Assembly (NCBI RefSeq): GCF_001281405.1
Contig: NZ_CP010401.1
Location: forward strand, 644,001 to 708,000
DNA length: 64,000 nucleotides
Reading direction: 5' to 3'
From: Bartonella ancashensis
GTDB taxonomy: Bacteria; Pseudomonadota; Alphaproteobacteria; Rhizobiales; Rhizobiaceae
Positions 1-10,654 of the stretch are shown piece after piece (position 1 is the stretch's first letter; every line of letters starts with the position of its first letter). The notes under the pieces are model-generated. The model was not told the DNA's origin and ran no database searches. It saw only the letters and a list, made by a program, of their open reading frames with translations. A program made the translations under genes and the position numbers.

Positions 1-828
1 ATCAATTTTTTCTCCTTGTAACTCTGAGACAACAGCTTGCACACGGCTTCCTCGCATTCCAACACACGCTCCGACAGGATCTATGGATCCATCACGTGAA
101 ACAACAGCAATTTTTGCACGAGATCCTGGATCACGAGCGACGGATTTAATTTCTATAATACCATCGTAAATTTCTGGTACTTCCATGGTAAAAAGTTTTG
201 CCATAAATTGGGGATGTGTACGTGAAAGAAAAATCTGCGGTCCACGTTGTTCACGGTGTACATCGTTAACAAAAGCACGGATACGGTCTCCATAATGAAA
301 AGATTCACGAGGAATTAGTTCGTCTCGCCGTACTATGGCCTCTCCACGCCCAAGATCGACGATGACATTACCATACTCGACGCGCTTAACTATGCCAGAA
401 ATAATTTCACCGACCTTATTCTTAAATTCCTCAAATTGGTTATCACGTTCTGCATCACGTATTTTTTGCACGATAATTTGTTTAGCAGATTGTGCTGCAA
501 TACGTCCAAAATCCATGGAAGGTAAGGGGTCGGAAATAAAGTCACCAATTTTTGCATCTGCTTTACGTTTTAGCGCATCAGATAACGCTATCTCAGTCGC
601 ATAATCTTCAATAATATCAACAACTTTTAGAAGACGTTGTAGCTTTATTTCTCCTGTTTTAGAATTGATTTCAGCACGGATATTGCTTTCCTGACCATAA
701 CGTGAACGTGCTGCTTTTTGAATAGCATCAGCCATTGCAGAAATGACAATTTCACGGTCAATCGACTTTTCGCGTGCAACAGCATCTGCAATTTGCAGAA
801 ATTCAAGCCTGTTAGCGCTTATAGTCAT
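1..828 (-). CDS. nusA: Transcription termination/antitermination factor NusA (3' end outside window)
   Basis: NusA binds RNA polymerase and nascent RNA and controls pausing, termination and antitermination. The first 276 residues are present. They begin MTISANRLEF and contain the N-terminal polymerase-binding domain (about 1-125), the S1 domain (about 130-200, with VDLGRGEAIVRRDELIP) and the start of the first KH domain, including the VGACVGMRGSRV motif. The ATG at 828 is preceded by an AGGAGAA Shine-Dalgarno sequence. It lies 52 bp downstream of rimP, the usual rimP-nusA order. The gene runs off the left edge. Confidence 0.96.
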   Translation of the reverse strand, partial: MTISANRLEFLQIADAVAREKSIDREIVISAMADAIQKAARSRYGQESNIRAEINSKTGEIKLQRLLKVVDIIEDYATEIALSDALKRKADAKIGDFISDPLPSMDFGRIAAQSAKQIIVQKIRDAERDNQFEEFKNKVGEIISGIVKRVEYGNVIVDLGRGEAIVRRDELIPRESFHYGDRIRAFVNDVHREQRGPQIFLSRTHPQFMAKLFTMEVPEIYDGIIEIKSVARDPGSRAKIAVVSRDGSIDPVGACVGMRGSRVQAVVSELQGEKID

Positions 829-880
829 GGATTTTCTCCTTTTTGTGCAATGTAAGATTGCGTTTTATTAATATCTATCT

Positions 881-1510
881 TTAGTGATGTGTTTCAGGTT
901 TTGAGATATCGAAATCATCCTCAGAAAATGACAAATTGTTTAAATTTTTATCTTTTTTTAGTGCATCACGGATGAGATCATCAGTCAGAACCAAATGTGC
1001 GTTAATGATATCTGAAAAGTTGATAGGAATGTACATTTTTTTACCACAGGCAGCTTTGTCGACATTTAAAGTAAATCCATTTTGCGTAACATTGGTAAGT
1101 ACCCCACGAAATTTCCGACGGTCATCAATAGCTATACCAGTTTCAATTTTTACAATATGCCCTTGCCACTGAAAAAAATCAGATTTTCTAACTAGTGGGC
1201 GGTCAATACCGGGAGATGATACTTCTAAATGGTATTTTTGCTCAATGATATTTTGTATATCCATGATAGGAGAGACAGTTTTACTAACAATTTCACAATC
1301 GTCTATTGACATGGTTCCATCGGCACGTTCGGCCATGATTTGCAATGTTAAACCATTCAATCCAGAAAGTTTTACACGCACCAAACGGTATCCCAAAGGT
1401 TTGAGTAATGGCTCAATCAAAGCAGCAATACGCACTTCAACACCACTCTCCGTTAGGAGGCGTGGTTCATCAATATTATCTATGTTTTCAATTTCGTTGA
1501 TGTGCTGCAT
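881..1510 (-). CDS. rimP: Ribosome maturation factor RimP
   Basis: RimP is a cytoplasmic factor needed for assembly of the 30S ribosomal subunit. From the ATG at 1510 (MQHINEIENI) it has 209 residues. The conserved N-terminal stretch ESGVEVRIAALIEP leads into the alpha-beta domain. The hallmark LEVSSPGIDRPL motif follows, then a C-terminal SH3-like domain. An upstream in-frame ATG at 1570 would add 20 residues with no family resemblance, so the shorter start is preferred. It is directly upstream of nusA and probably cotranscribed with it. Confidence 0.93.
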   Translation of the reverse strand: MQHINEIENIDNIDEPRLLTESGVEVRIAALIEPLLKPLGYRLVRVKLSGLNGLTLQIMAERADGTMSIDDCEIVSKTVSPIMDIQNIIEQKYHLEVSSPGIDRPLVRKSDFFQWQGHIVKIETGIAIDDRRKFRGVLTNVTQNGFTLNVDKAACGKKMYIPINFSDIINAHLVLTDDLIRDALKKDKNLNNLSFSEDDFDISKPETHH

Positions 1511-1658
1511 CTGAGTTTCTTTAAATATTAGTTTGATGACATTAAAAAAGAGCGGATCCAAACGATCCACCCTCTAATTATGAGATACAAGAACGGACTC
1601 CACTATACTCTTAAACTGAAAAGTTTTCAAGTCATCTGTAATTTCAGTGCTCTGTTCT

Positions 1659-2360
1659 TCATTTTTTAATAAAAGTGAGATAAGCAGGTGTCCTACCTTC
1701 ACGGAAAGCCTTTATTTCATAGCGGGTACTTTTCCATAGTGGATAAGGGGTTTCCCAATCTTTGTGACTATCTGATTTCCATTCGAAATTTTCATGTTGA
1801 AGGCAGTAGTATAGTGTCCAGTTTATGTAAATATCTATATCGCTAACAAAGCGAAGTTTTTTACCCACTTTAAGAACATGAGCGAAACGGGAAAGATTTT
1901 GCATATTGATAAAGCGTCGCTTCCAATGCTTTTTTTTAGGCCATGGATCTGGGTAAAATATGTCTATTCCATCAAGAGATTCTTTAGGTAACCAATCAAG
2001 AAGGTGTATGGCATCATTGTCATAAAGGCGAAGATTTTTTTGGTGTTTTTCATGTTTTTTAAGGTATGTTAACATTTTGGCCATGCCATTGATGAAAGGT
2101 TCAACACCAATAAAACCAGTGTCTGGAAAATGTTCTATTGCATGGATCAGATGTTCACCTCCTCCAAAACCAATTTCAAGTTTAATTTCTTTAACTTTAT
2201 TGGCAAATAGTGATGTTAGATCTTTGGGTGCAGGTTCATCTAAGTTAATGTGAAGAATGGGGAGAAGGGTTTTTAGCAGCGTTTGTTGATTATGACGGAG
2301 TTGTTTTCCATGCCGGCGACCAAAAAAAGAGGTGTTTGCGTATGCATTGTACACGGTCAT
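1659..2360 (-). CDS. trmB: tRNA (guanine-N7-)-methyltransferase TrmB
   Basis: TrmB uses S-adenosylmethionine to methylate G46 of tRNA. The 233-residue protein shows the SAM-binding motif EIGFGGGEH at 62-70 and the diagnostic [11 protein letters not shown] at 135-145. Its ATG overlaps the metK stop codon (ATGA), so it is translationally coupled to the gene that makes its cofactor. Length and motifs are normal for the family. Confidence 0.96.
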   Translation of the reverse strand: MTVYNAYANTSFFGRRHGKQLRHNQQTLLKTLLPILHINLDEPAPKDLTSLFANKVKEIKLEIGFGGGEHLIHAIEHFPDTGFIGVEPFINGMAKMLTYLKKHEKHQKNLRLYDNDAIHLLDWLPKESLDGIDIFYPDPWPKKKHWKRRFINMQNLSRFAHVLKVGKKLRFVSDIDIYINWTLYYCLQHENFEWKSDSHKDWETPYPLWKSTRYEIKAFREGRTPAYLTFIKK

Positions 2361-3625
2361 GATATATTAAGCAGTGCTTTGAGTTCTTCAGTTAGATCCG
2401 TTTTTTCCCAAGAAAACGAGCCATTATTTTCTGGTTTACGCCCAAAATGACCATAAGCAGCTGTTTTTGAGTATATGGGTCTATTAAGACCGAGATGTTT
2501 TCGAATTCCCGTCGGTGAAAGATCCATTATCTTACGGATTGCAATCTCAACGACACTTTCATCTATTTTTCCTGTACCGTGAAGATTAAGATAAATGGAC
2601 AAAGGCTGTGCAACACCAATTGCATAAGACAGTTGAATGGTACACCGTTCTGCTAAATCAGCCGCAACGATATTTTTGGCGAGGTAACGTGCTGCATAAG
2701 CTGCAGAGCGATCAACTTTTGTTGTGTCTTTACCTGAAAAAGCACCACCTCCATGAGGTGCTGCTCCACCATAAGTATCAACAATGATTTTACGTCCCGT
2801 GAGCCCTGCGTCACTTAGAGGGCCTCCAATGACAAATTTTCCTGTTGGATTAATATACCAGCTACATTGATCAGAAATAGGGATATCACATAAAGCTTGG
2901 CGAATGTAGGGTTCAACTATTGTGCGAACTTTATTTGAATCCCAATTTTCATCCAAATGCTGTGTTGAAAGTACAATAGATGTTACCTCTATGGGAACTC
3001 CATTTTGATATCGTATCGTTACTTGGCTTTTAGCGTCTGGTCCAAGTTTTCCAACTTCTCCCTCATTTTTACGGCGAGCAGTAGAAAGAAGTTCTAAAAT
3101 TTTATGCGCGTAATAGATTGGTGCTGGCATAAGATCCGATGTTTCACGGCAGGCATATCCAAACATAATACCTTGGTCTCCTGCTCCTTCTTCTCCGTGA
3201 CGGTCAATGGCATTGTCAACTCCTCGCGCGATATCCGTGGATTGTTGACGGAGAAAAACGTCAATTTTGACAGTTTTCCAGTGAAAGCCTACTTGCTCAT
3301 AACCAATGGAACGAATAGCACGGCGCGCAGCTGTTCGGAAACGGGTAGGGTTGATAAGAGGGGTGCCAGTTTGATCAGTTACAAAATTTCCACTTTTATC
3401 TCTTTTAAGAAGCGTATCAGGAACACGAACTTCGCCAGCGAGAATGACGCGATTGACAGTTACCAAGGTTTCACAAGCAACACGTACAAACCATGGATCA
3501 GTACCTGTTTTTTGGGCTTCCTTGTAGACCATATCAACGATTTCATCGGAAATTCTATCACAAATTTTATCAGGATGTCCTTCTGATACTGATTCACTTG
3601 TAAAAAGATAATTTTTGTGCAGCAT
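2357..3625 (-). CDS. metK: S-adenosylmethionine synthetase
   Basis: MetK condenses methionine and ATP to S-adenosylmethionine in the cytoplasm. The 422-residue protein carries [10 protein letters not shown] at 11-20, GAGDQG at 147-152 (ATP and methionine binding) and the glycine-rich GGGAFSGKD at 292-300. It overlaps trmB by 4 nt. The neighbouring XRE regulator gene lies upstream, the same order (regulator, metK, trmB) as in other Rhizobiales. The 120-bp leader before metK shows no SAM riboswitch that I can recognise. Confidence 0.97.
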   Translation of the reverse strand: MLHKNYLFTSESVSEGHPDKICDRISDEIVDMVYKEAQKTGTDPWFVRVACETLVTVNRVILAGEVRVPDTLLKRDKSGNFVTDQTGTPLINPTRFRTAARRAIRSIGYEQVGFHWKTVKIDVFLRQQSTDIARGVDNAIDRHGEEGAGDQGIMFGYACRETSDLMPAPIYYAHKILELLSTARRKNEGEVGKLGPDAKSQVTIRYQNGVPIEVTSIVLSTQHLDENWDSNKVRTIVEPYIRQALCDIPISDQCSWYINPTGKFVIGGPLSDAGLTGRKIIVDTYGGAAPHGGGAFSGKDTTKVDRSAAYAARYLAKNIVAADLAERCTIQLSYAIGVAQPLSIYLNLHGTGKIDESVVEIAIRKIMDLSPTGIRKHLGLNRPIYSKTAAYGHFGRKPENNGSFSWEKTDLTEELKALLNIS

Positions 3626-3745
3626 AAGAATTTCCTTAAAAGAAATGGATCTTCATTAACAATTTAAAATCTACCTTGCTTGCAAACCGCACAACAGATG
3701 GGCAATACTGATTCATGAAGCAAGATGCAAGAAAAAAGACAATTT

Positions 3746-4165
3746 TTATTTTTGCAACTTATTTACGTTGTCATCTTCAGAGAGAGCTTTTGCTAAATCG
3801 ATAATTTTGCGACGTACCTTAGCATCAAGAATATTTGTGAATGCACGCATCAATTGGATGCCTTCATTACTTGAGCAAAAATCCATAAAACGCTCGTCAC
3901 TTTCAGCAAACCCTTCCATCGGTTGATCACTCATGCTTCGATCAAAGAAATAAGAAACTGGAACATCCATAATTTCCGCAATAGCTTGAAGACGACTTGC
4001 ACCGACACGATTTGTACCCTTTTCGTATTTTTGAATTTGCTGAAACGTGATACCTAAGTGCTCTCCTAATTTTTCTTGAGTAAGACCTAATATATTACGG
4101 CGCAAACGAATACGTGTCCCGACATAAACATCTATTGGATTAGGTTTTCTCTTAGTTTCGGTCAT
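3746..4165 (-). CDS. XRE-family transcriptional regulator (PraR/PhrR type)
   Basis: A 139-residue DNA-binding protein with a helix-turn-helix at about 16-70 (RIRLRRNILGLTQEKLGEHL, then ITFQQIQKYEKGTNRV). A short C-terminal helical tail follows, with the conserved phrase PVSYFFDR. This architecture and the position between lnt and metK match the PraR/PhrR regulators of rhizobia, which act in surface and stress control. The name is by analogy. The target genes in this organism cannot be read from the sequence. Confidence 0.85.
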   Translation of the reverse strand: MTETKRKPNPIDVYVGTRIRLRRNILGLTQEKLGEHLGITFQQIQKYEKGTNRVGASRLQAIAEIMDVPVSYFFDRSMSDQPMEGFAESDERFMDFCSSNEGIQLMRAFTNILDAKVRRKIIDLAKALSEDDNVNKLQK

Positions 4166-4306
4166 AATGCAACTCTTTATTTCTAATGCTTTGTTTCCAA
4201 ACCAATATCAGGTGCATGCGAAGTCAAATTATCATAAATCAAGATAATATGTAATATTTTTTCTTGGTATTACTGGTACCTACAATACGCTATTGCATAC
4301 AAGCAC

Positions 4307-5896
4307 TCAATTGTTAAATTTTCTTGCGGTAGCAGAGCCAACGCGGCACAATAACATAAGAATGAATAAGATGAAAGTAGAGAATGTTCTGTGTTCGTCA
4401 CCCCATGTTGGTACGTTGGGTGGTGGAATAGGCGAATCAAGTGAGCCAACGACATTTTGTTTAAGAGCGGCAACGACTCGTCCATAGGGATCAACCACTG
4501 CTGATATTCCATTATTAGCTGCTCGTATGAGTGGTATTCCAAGTTCAACAGCACGTAGCCGTGCTTGTTGAAAGTGTTGGTGTGGACCAGGTGTCATACC
4601 AAACCATGCGTCATTGGTTACATTGATAATGATTTGAGGGAAAGAACCAGAGAAAGTCATTTCGTGAGGAAATATAATTTCGTAGCAAATCAATGGAAGA
4701 TAAGAAATTCCGTTTGGCATCATAACTGTTTTTCGTGTTGTAGTTGCACTGTAACCATTGTTATGAGCAAAGGCATGAAGTCCAATTTTATTGAATAAGC
4801 TTTTATAAGGAATATATTCGCCAAAAGGTACTAAGTGAAGTTTATCAGAAACATGAAGAATATTGCCTCTAACATCGATAACTTGAATTGTATTAAAATA
4901 GTGTGTTGAGTTATCAGATAAATTATTATTGGTTCGTACAGCACCGACAATAGCCCATTGTTGAGGATTGAGAATAGAAGCAATACGCATTGTGATAGTG
5001 GAAGTGTCATTTATGATGTAAGGAACGGATGTTTCCGGCCACACTATGAAATTTGGTTTTGGGATCCGGCTCTTTGTGGGTGCTGAGCTAAGGGCTAAGA
5101 GAGTCTTAAAGATATCCTCTTGTGTTGCATTGTTCCATTTTTCGTTTTGTTGAATAGAAGGTTGGATGATACGCACCCAGTGCTCGCTTGTTTGATAGTG
5201 AGTTATGCTAGGTGCCGTATTTAGACGGTAAAACCCGAAACTGATATGAGCTAATATCATAGAGAAACAACAGAAAAGAGCAGTGCATTTTTTTTCATTC
5301 GTTAATAGAACGGTAGGTAGGCTGTAGGCTAGAACAGCAAGAATATTCATTCCATAAAGCCCTATAATTACGTTAGACTGCATAAATATTGGGGTTGGCA
5401 TTGCTGTGTAAGCGAGAGAATTCCATGGAAAACCTGTAAATAGGATGGCGCGCAGCAACTCTGCTAGTCCTAAAGCAAAGGCTAAAACAAAAAATCGTGC
5501 GATTCCCTTGATCCAGAGTAAGCCGACAATAAAACCAGACAAAAACCAGAAAAAGGCAAGACAGGCAGGAAGACCAAAAACAGCGAAGGGAATAGCCCAA
5601 AAAAAAGTTTGATCTATTAATAAGGCACTACCCAGCCACCAAAGACTGCAGACAAAATAGCCGAAGCCAAAATTTCCACAAGATAATGCATTTATTAAAA
5701 GGCGTGCTCTGTTATTTTTTAAAGTATTAATTGAGTCAAGAAAGATAATAAAGATCGGAAAGGTAATAAAACAGATAGGGGTAAAAGAAAGAGGAGGAAG
5801 TGCAAGTGATGTCAAACAACCGCATAAAAAAATAGAAAACTGCCGTTTCCAACCAGTGATGGAAAGTGGGAGTGATATAAATTTTTTAAAAAACAT
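4307..5896 (-). CDS. lnt: Apolipoprotein N-acyltransferase
   Basis: Lnt is an inner-membrane enzyme that adds the third acyl chain to lipoproteins before Lol sorting. It has 529 residues. The N-terminal 220 form about six to seven membrane segments, followed by a periplasmic nitrilase-like domain. The Glu-Lys-Cys triad is visible as E288 (WPETS), K352 (SDKLHLVPFGEY) and C404 (LICYE). A final membrane segment near the C-terminus is present. It sits between corC/tlyC and the XRE regulator, a common rhizobial order. Confidence 0.96.
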   Translation of the reverse strand: MFFKKFISLPLSITGWKRQFSIFLCGCLTSLALPPLSFTPICFITFPIFIIFLDSINTLKNNRARLLINALSCGNFGFGYFVCSLWWLGSALLIDQTFFWAIPFAVFGLPACLAFFWFLSGFIVGLLWIKGIARFFVLAFALGLAELLRAILFTGFPWNSLAYTAMPTPIFMQSNVIIGLYGMNILAVLAYSLPTVLLTNEKKCTALFCCFSMILAHISFGFYRLNTAPSITHYQTSEHWVRIIQPSIQQNEKWNNATQEDIFKTLLALSSAPTKSRIPKPNFIVWPETSVPYIINDTSTITMRIASILNPQQWAIVGAVRTNNNLSDNSTHYFNTIQVIDVRGNILHVSDKLHLVPFGEYIPYKSLFNKIGLHAFAHNNGYSATTTRKTVMMPNGISYLPLICYEIIFPHEMTFSGSFPQIIINVTNDAWFGMTPGPHQHFQQARLRAVELGIPLIRAANNGISAVVDPYGRVVAALKQNVVGSLDSPIPPPNVPTWGDEHRTFSTFILFILMLLCRVGSATARKFNN

Positions 5897-5914
5897 TTGT
5901 CTATTCTTTAGAAG

Positions 5915-6919
5915 CTAAATTTTCTCATTTGTTTCATCGTTTGGAACACGAATAATGCACAACCTTTTAATTCGACGGTTATCTGCTTCTAAAATACGAC
6001 ATTGATAACCTGGTATAGCTTTGATAACTTCACCTTTTGAAGGGATACGATCAAGAATAGAAACAATTAATCCACCTATGGTATCAACCTCATCGCCATA
6101 TTCTCCTATTACAAAATCAGGACCAAGAGCTTTTTCTACATCATCTAGCTTTGTTCTTGCATCAACAAGCCATTTATTATCAGGTTCGTGTACGATAACA
6201 TTATCAATACTATCATGTTCATCTTCGATATCACCAACAATTAGTTCGACGATATCTTCCATGGAAACTAAACCATCAGTTCCACCATACTCATCGATAA
6301 CTAAAGCCATCTGTGTTTGCGTTGTTTGCATTTGTGTTAATAATTGGCTTGCAAGCATGGAACTTGGGACAAATAGGACAGATCTAACAAGATCCAATTC
6401 GCTAATTGGATTATGTAAATGGGTATGACCCAATTGAATTGCGTTAGACTGTTGTTCATTTTGAGTTGAATTGACGATAAAATGGGCTACATGACTGAGA
6501 ATATCCCGGATGTGAATCATACCCTTCGGATCATCCAATGTTTCCATATAAACGGGCATACGAGAATGGCCAACTTTTTCAAAATGTTTAAGAGTATCTC
6601 CAAGCGAAGTATTGATATCTAATGCATCAATCTCAGAACGTGGGATCATTATATCATCAACACGTGTTTCGCGTAGGCGCAGAATATTATGCAGCATAAT
6701 GCGTTCTTCAGGTGAAAAAAGTGCAGTACCATTTTTATTACCTGAAGTGAGGGCATCGGCAAGATCATCACGTAGAGAAGTATGATTACGCCCGCGCAAA
6801 AATGGAAACAAATAGGCCCTTAGCGAATTTCGTTCTGTGTGGCTTGTTCGTTGAAAAGGTAATCTTGCATCACTAGAAGATGCTTGAATGTTTTTATGTG
6901 TATTCACTTTTTCCGACAT
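5915..6919 (-). CDS. tlyC: CorC/TlyC-type CBS-domain protein (hemolysin-family, metal transport associated)
   Basis: From the ATG at 6919 (MSEKVNTHKN) the protein has 334 residues. A pair of CBS domains occupies about 90-220 (VDDIMIPRSEID, the start of the first repeat; LVIDEYGGTDGLVSMEDIVE, the end of the second). A C-terminal CorC/HlyC domain follows. Annotated as hemolysin TlyC or as the magnesium and cobalt efflux accessory CorC. The ybeY-corC-lnt order favours the CorC-like role. A second in-frame ATG at 6967 gives 16 more residues; neither start has a strong ribosome-binding site. Confidence 0.9.
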   Translation of the reverse strand: MSEKVNTHKNIQASSSDARLPFQRTSHTERNSLRAYLFPFLRGRNHTSLRDDLADALTSGNKNGTALFSPEERIMLHNILRLRETRVDDIMIPRSEIDALDINTSLGDTLKHFEKVGHSRMPVYMETLDDPKGMIHIRDILSHVAHFIVNSTQNEQQSNAIQLGHTHLHNPISELDLVRSVLFVPSSMLASQLLTQMQTTQTQMALVIDEYGGTDGLVSMEDIVELIVGDIEDEHDSIDNVIVHEPDNKWLVDARTKLDDVEKALGPDFVIGEYGDEVDTIGGLIVSILDRIPSKGEVIKAIPGYQCRILEADNRRIKRLCIIRVPNDETNEKI

Positions 6920-7017
6920 AGCTTTAAAATTTTCTAAATTCCCTCTTTGGTAAAGTATACAAGACATACACAGTTTAAAGGCACCACACCAATTTCTGGA
7001 TGTGGCATTCTATCATT

Positions 7018-7494
7018 CTAAGGTAGTTCAGTATAGGGATTTTTTATAGAAATTTTTTGTAAAATATCTTTTTCTAATTCTTCCATCTGATGTGCCTCAT
7101 CATTTGTTTCATGATCATAACCAAGAAGGTGAAGGATGCCATGTACGATCATGTGTGTTAAATGATCATGGAAGGATTTTTTTCCTTCCTCAGCTTCACG
7201 TGCAATTGTTTCTCTGGCAAGGATAATGTCGCCAAGCATCAGCCCTGGCTTTTGCCCAACTTTAAGAGGAAAAGCAGGAAAAGATAATACATTTGTGGGG
7301 TAATTTTTCTTGCGCCATTGCGCGTTTATCTGTGTCATGTATTCATCATTTGTGAAGAGCAAACTGAGTTCACTAACAGTATCAAACAGTGAGAGATGGC
7401 TTGTTACTGCAATGAGTGCTTTTTGGGTAATACTATAGAGCAATTTTTCATCATCCCATTCGGGACTGTTAACAGTTATATCAATAGAGATCAT
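7018..7494 (-). CDS. ybeY: Endoribonuclease YbeY
   Basis: YbeY is a zinc metalloenzyme involved in 16S rRNA 3' maturation and ribosome quality control. The 158-residue protein shows the invariant H-X3-H-X5-H zinc site as [11 protein letters not shown], plus the LSFP motif (TNVLSFP) before it. It lies just downstream of phoH (38 bp), the standard phoH-ybeY-corC module. Confidence 0.95.
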   Translation of the reverse strand: MISIDITVNSPEWDDEKLLYSITQKALIAVTSHLSLFDTVSELSLLFTNDEYMTQINAQWRKKNYPTNVLSFPAFPLKVGQKPGLMLGDIILARETIAREAEEGKKSFHDHLTHMIVHGILHLLGYDHETNDEAHQMEELEKDILQKISIKNPYTELP

Positions 7495-7532
7495 GGTGAG
7501 TTTGAATCATTTTCTTTATGAAAAGCGTAATT

Positions 7533-8612
7533 TCATTTATCTTTTTGTTTACTGAATGCACGATCGTAAGCATTTATGATAGTGGTAACAAGAGGGTGGC
7601 GCACAATATCCTTTTCATTAAAATGAATAATAGCAATGTTTTCTAAATTTGAAAGAATATTTGTGGCTTCTATTAGACCTGATTTTTGTCCCGCAGGGAG
7701 GTCAATTTGGCTTATATCACCGGTTACGATCATTCGTGATCCCTCTCCAAAACGTGTAAGGAACATTTTCATTTGTATAGGGGTAGTGTTTTGCGCTTCA
7801 TCAAGGATGATGGCTGAATGAGCAAGTGTTCGTCCACGCATGAAAGCAAGAGGAGCAGTTTCTACAATACCAGACGCTAAAACATGCTCTACTTTTTCAG
7901 CGGGCATTATATCATAAAGGGCATCATAAAGTGGTCGTAAATAGGGATCTACTTTTTCCTTAAGATCACCAGGAAGAAAGCCAAGGCGTTCTCCAGCTTC
8001 GACAGCAGGGCGAGAGAGAATAATGCGTTCAACAATACCACGCTCTAGTAACATCATAGCATGAGCAATAGCAAGGTATGTTTTTCCAGTTCCTGCTGGA
8101 CCTATTGCAAAGACAAGCTCAGATTGTTCCATTGCTTGCAGATAAGCGTTTTGCGTTTTGGTTCGAACGTGGATTGTTTTTTTGTAGGTATTTAACCGTG
8201 TTTGAGTATCTTTTATTGTAGGTTGGACTGTTGGTGGAATTTGTTGCTGTTCATTTAAAAAATTTGTCATAACGATCGCACTTTCTGCATCTGATACAGT
8301 AAGTTCTTGGTTTGTTTTAGCTTGCTTATAAAGGTGCTTTAATATGCATTGTGCATATTTTACAGTAATTGCTTCTCCACAAATAAAAACTGTATTACCA
8401 CGTGGGCGAATATCAAGACCAAGCCGCTTCTCAATATATAAAAGATTTTCGTTAAATTGTCCAAAAACTGTCTGTGTGTAGCGATTATTTTCAAAGGTTA
8501 AACTCACGAGATCAGCATTTGATAGATGGGATTTTTCAAAAACATTTATGCCATTAAGAAAAGTACGCTGTTGCTTTTTAATTTGTTTTGATTTTCCGGT
8601 TGAGATCTTCAA
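7533..8612 (-). CDS. phoH: PhoH-like ATPase (YbeZ)
   Basis: A 359-residue P-loop ATPase. Walker A is GPAGTGKT at 171-178 and Walker B is AIILDEAQN. Residues 1-100 form the KH-like N-terminal region typical of YbeZ. It partners YbeY in RNA metabolism in characterised bacteria. The position directly upstream of ybeY supports that role here. Confidence 0.94.
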   Translation of the reverse strand: MKISTGKSKQIKKQQRTFLNGINVFEKSHLSNADLVSLTFENNRYTQTVFGQFNENLLYIEKRLGLDIRPRGNTVFICGEAITVKYAQCILKHLYKQAKTNQELTVSDAESAIVMTNFLNEQQQIPPTVQPTIKDTQTRLNTYKKTIHVRTKTQNAYLQAMEQSELVFAIGPAGTGKTYLAIAHAMMLLERGIVERIILSRPAVEAGERLGFLPGDLKEKVDPYLRPLYDALYDIMPAEKVEHVLASGIVETAPLAFMRGRTLAHSAIILDEAQNTTPIQMKMFLTRFGEGSRMIVTGDISQIDLPAGQKSGLIEATNILSNLENIAIIHFNEKDIVRHPLVTTIINAYDRAFSKQKDK

Positions 8613-8754
8613 CCTATTCTCCTTTATTTGTGTAAGTATGATACACCCGTTTAATAGACTATTTTCAGATGATATGCCGTTTTATGTTATGATTGCATGC
8701 AATATGTGCGTTCCTTTACTTTTTTTCCACTATGCACAAAGTTGAAAATCTTCC

Positions 8755-10131
8755 CTAAGCACTAACTGTTTCACCAATAAAACTGTTTGAACTTGCGTCC
8801 TTAATGCAAACCGTCATCATGGTGCCCGTAGTAGCTTGTGTGTTTACGACAATAGGTAAGAGCCAAGGTGACCGTCCTATCATTTGCCCGGGATGGCGTC
8901 CTTCCCTTTCAATTAGGATGTCTGTCGTTTTGCCAATTTTGGAACGCAAAAACGCATGCTGCTGATCAAGAATAAGCTCTTGTAAACGTTGAAGACGATT
9001 ATCTTTTATTTCTTCATCAACTTTATTCTCCATGGTTGCTCCCAGTGTTCCAGGACGGGGAGAATATTTGAAAGAATAGGCCGAACTGTAGCCAACTTGC
9101 TTAACAAGTTCTATTGTTTTATCAAAATCATTTTCAGTTTCTCCAGGGAAGCCTACAATAAAGTCACCTGAGAAAGCAATATCAGGTCGTGCAGTGCGAA
9201 TTTTATCAATGAGATTCAGATAATGGATAGCTTTATGTTGACGATTCATTGCTTTTAAAATGCGATCTGAACCAGATTGAACAGGAAGATGTAGATAAGG
9301 CATCAAAATATCAAGGTCTCTGTGTGCTGCAATGAGGCTTTCATCCATATCACGTGGATGGCTTGTTGTGTAACGTAGACGTTTTAAACCATCGAGCTTA
9401 GCAAGATGATAAAGGAGATCACCAAGACGCCAATTTTTCCCATCTGTACCTTGTCCATGCCAACCATTAACATTTTGTCCAAGAAGTGTAATTTCTTTGA
9501 CAGCTGCATCAATAAGTTGACGTGCTTCATCGGTGATTTGTGCAACAGATCTTGATATTTCAGCACCCCGTGTATAAGGAACAACACAGAAGGTACAGAA
9601 TTTATCACAACCTTCTTGTACTGTTAAAAATGCACTTACACCTCTTTTTTGTACGGCGCGCTTGTTATGAGGTGGTAAATGAGTGAATTTATCTTCGACA
9701 GCATAGTTTGTCTCAACAATTCTTTCTCCTTTTTGAGCTTGTTGCAAAAACTCTGGTAGGCGATGATACATTTGTGGTCCAACAACAAAATTAACTGCTG
9801 GAGAGCGACGTAAAATTTCATTCCCCTCAGCTTGAGCTGTACAACCAGTGACACCGATCATTAAGGGTTTTTCAGGAGCGCGTTTCTGACGTGCTTTTCG
9901 CAAACGACCAAGATCAGAATAAAGCTTTTCTGATGCTTTTTCACGAATATGGCATGTATTGATAAGAACAAGATCTGCGTCATCAGGCGTTTGTGTAGGA
10001 ATATACCCTTGCTCACAAAGACTGTCATTCATTCTTTGACTATCGTAAACATTCATTTGGCATCCGTAAGTTTTAATAAAAACTCTTTTAGAAGCAACAG
10101 AAGGCACATTTTTAGAATTTAATTGTTTCAT
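8755..10131 (-). CDS. miaB: tRNA-2-methylthio-N6-dimethylallyladenosine synthase MiaB
   Basis: MiaB is a radical-SAM methylthiotransferase that modifies A37 of tRNAs. It has 458 residues. The N-terminal MTTase domain carries cysteines C24 (TYGCQMN), C60 (NTCHIRE) and C97 (GCTAQ). The radical-SAM motif C-X3-C-X2-C is at C175, C179 and C182 (CDKFCTFC). A C-terminal TRAM domain ends the protein. All cluster cysteines are present, so it should be active. Confidence 0.97.
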   Translation of the reverse strand: MKQLNSKNVPSVASKRVFIKTYGCQMNVYDSQRMNDSLCEQGYIPTQTPDDADLVLINTCHIREKASEKLYSDLGRLRKARQKRAPEKPLMIGVTGCTAQAEGNEILRRSPAVNFVVGPQMYHRLPEFLQQAQKGERIVETNYAVEDKFTHLPPHNKRAVQKRGVSAFLTVQEGCDKFCTFCVVPYTRGAEISRSVAQITDEARQLIDAAVKEITLLGQNVNGWHGQGTDGKNWRLGDLLYHLAKLDGLKRLRYTTSHPRDMDESLIAAHRDLDILMPYLHLPVQSGSDRILKAMNRQHKAIHYLNLIDKIRTARPDIAFSGDFIVGFPGETENDFDKTIELVKQVGYSSAYSFKYSPRPGTLGATMENKVDEEIKDNRLQRLQELILDQQHAFLRSKIGKTTDILIEREGRHPGQMIGRSPWLLPIVVNTQATTGTMMTVCIKDASSNSFIGETVSA

Positions 10132-10162
10132 AATATGTTTCTAAACACTTTTTACGTAAATC

Positions 10163-10654
10163 TCAATCTTTTTGCTTAAAAGTTTTTTGCATGATGATCG
10201 CATCAACGCGGCCTTTTTCTGAAGGATAATAGGCGAGGCGTTTAGCAATTTTTTTAAAATTAAAACGTTTATAGAGAGCTAAGGCAGAAAAATTGGTTTC
10301 TTCTACTTCCAGAAAAAGTTGTGCAGCACGTTCATGGTAAAGGTGACGCAGGGTATGATCGATTAGTAAATAACCAATTCCTTTTTGACGATGGTGAGGG
10401 TGTACAGCAATGGTTATGATTTCTGCTTCGTCAAGAACAAGACGACATAGACAAAACCCTAAAATTTGATGAGGATGTCCAGTAAAGCAGGCTTTATAGC
10501 CAAAAATAGAGCTATCCTTCAGAAAAAGATCAAAAGAATGCTTTTTCCAAGCTGGAAAAAAACAACTTTTATGAATTTTATGAAGAGACGCGCTATCATC
10601 AGCATGTAGTAATGTTACCCAAATATGGTTTTTTGTATATAGGAAGTTTGCCAT
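10163..10654 (-). CDS. rimI: Ribosomal-protein-alanine N-acetyltransferase-type GNAT protein (RimI)
   Basis: A 163-residue GNAT acetyltransferase. The acetyl-CoA binding motif A reads AVHPHHRQKGIGYLLID at about 91-108, followed by the FLEVEETNFSALALYKR segment conserved in RimI. It overlaps tsaB by one nucleotide, the tsaB-rimI pairing seen in most proteobacteria. The substrate is inferred from the family only. Confidence 0.9.
   Translation of the reverse strand: MANFLYTKNHIWVTLLHADDSASLHKIHKSCFFPAWKKHSFDLFLKDSSIFGYKACFTGHPHQILGFCLCRLVLDEAEIITIAVHPHHRQKGIGYLLIDHTLRHLYHERAAQLFLEVEETNFSALALYKRFNFKKIAKRLAYYPSEKGRVDAIIMQKTFKQKD

Noticed and set aside
3626..3745. Possible SAM riboswitch ahead of metK
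   Set aside because: The minus-strand leader shows no SAM-I, SAM-II or SAM-IV core that I can recognise.
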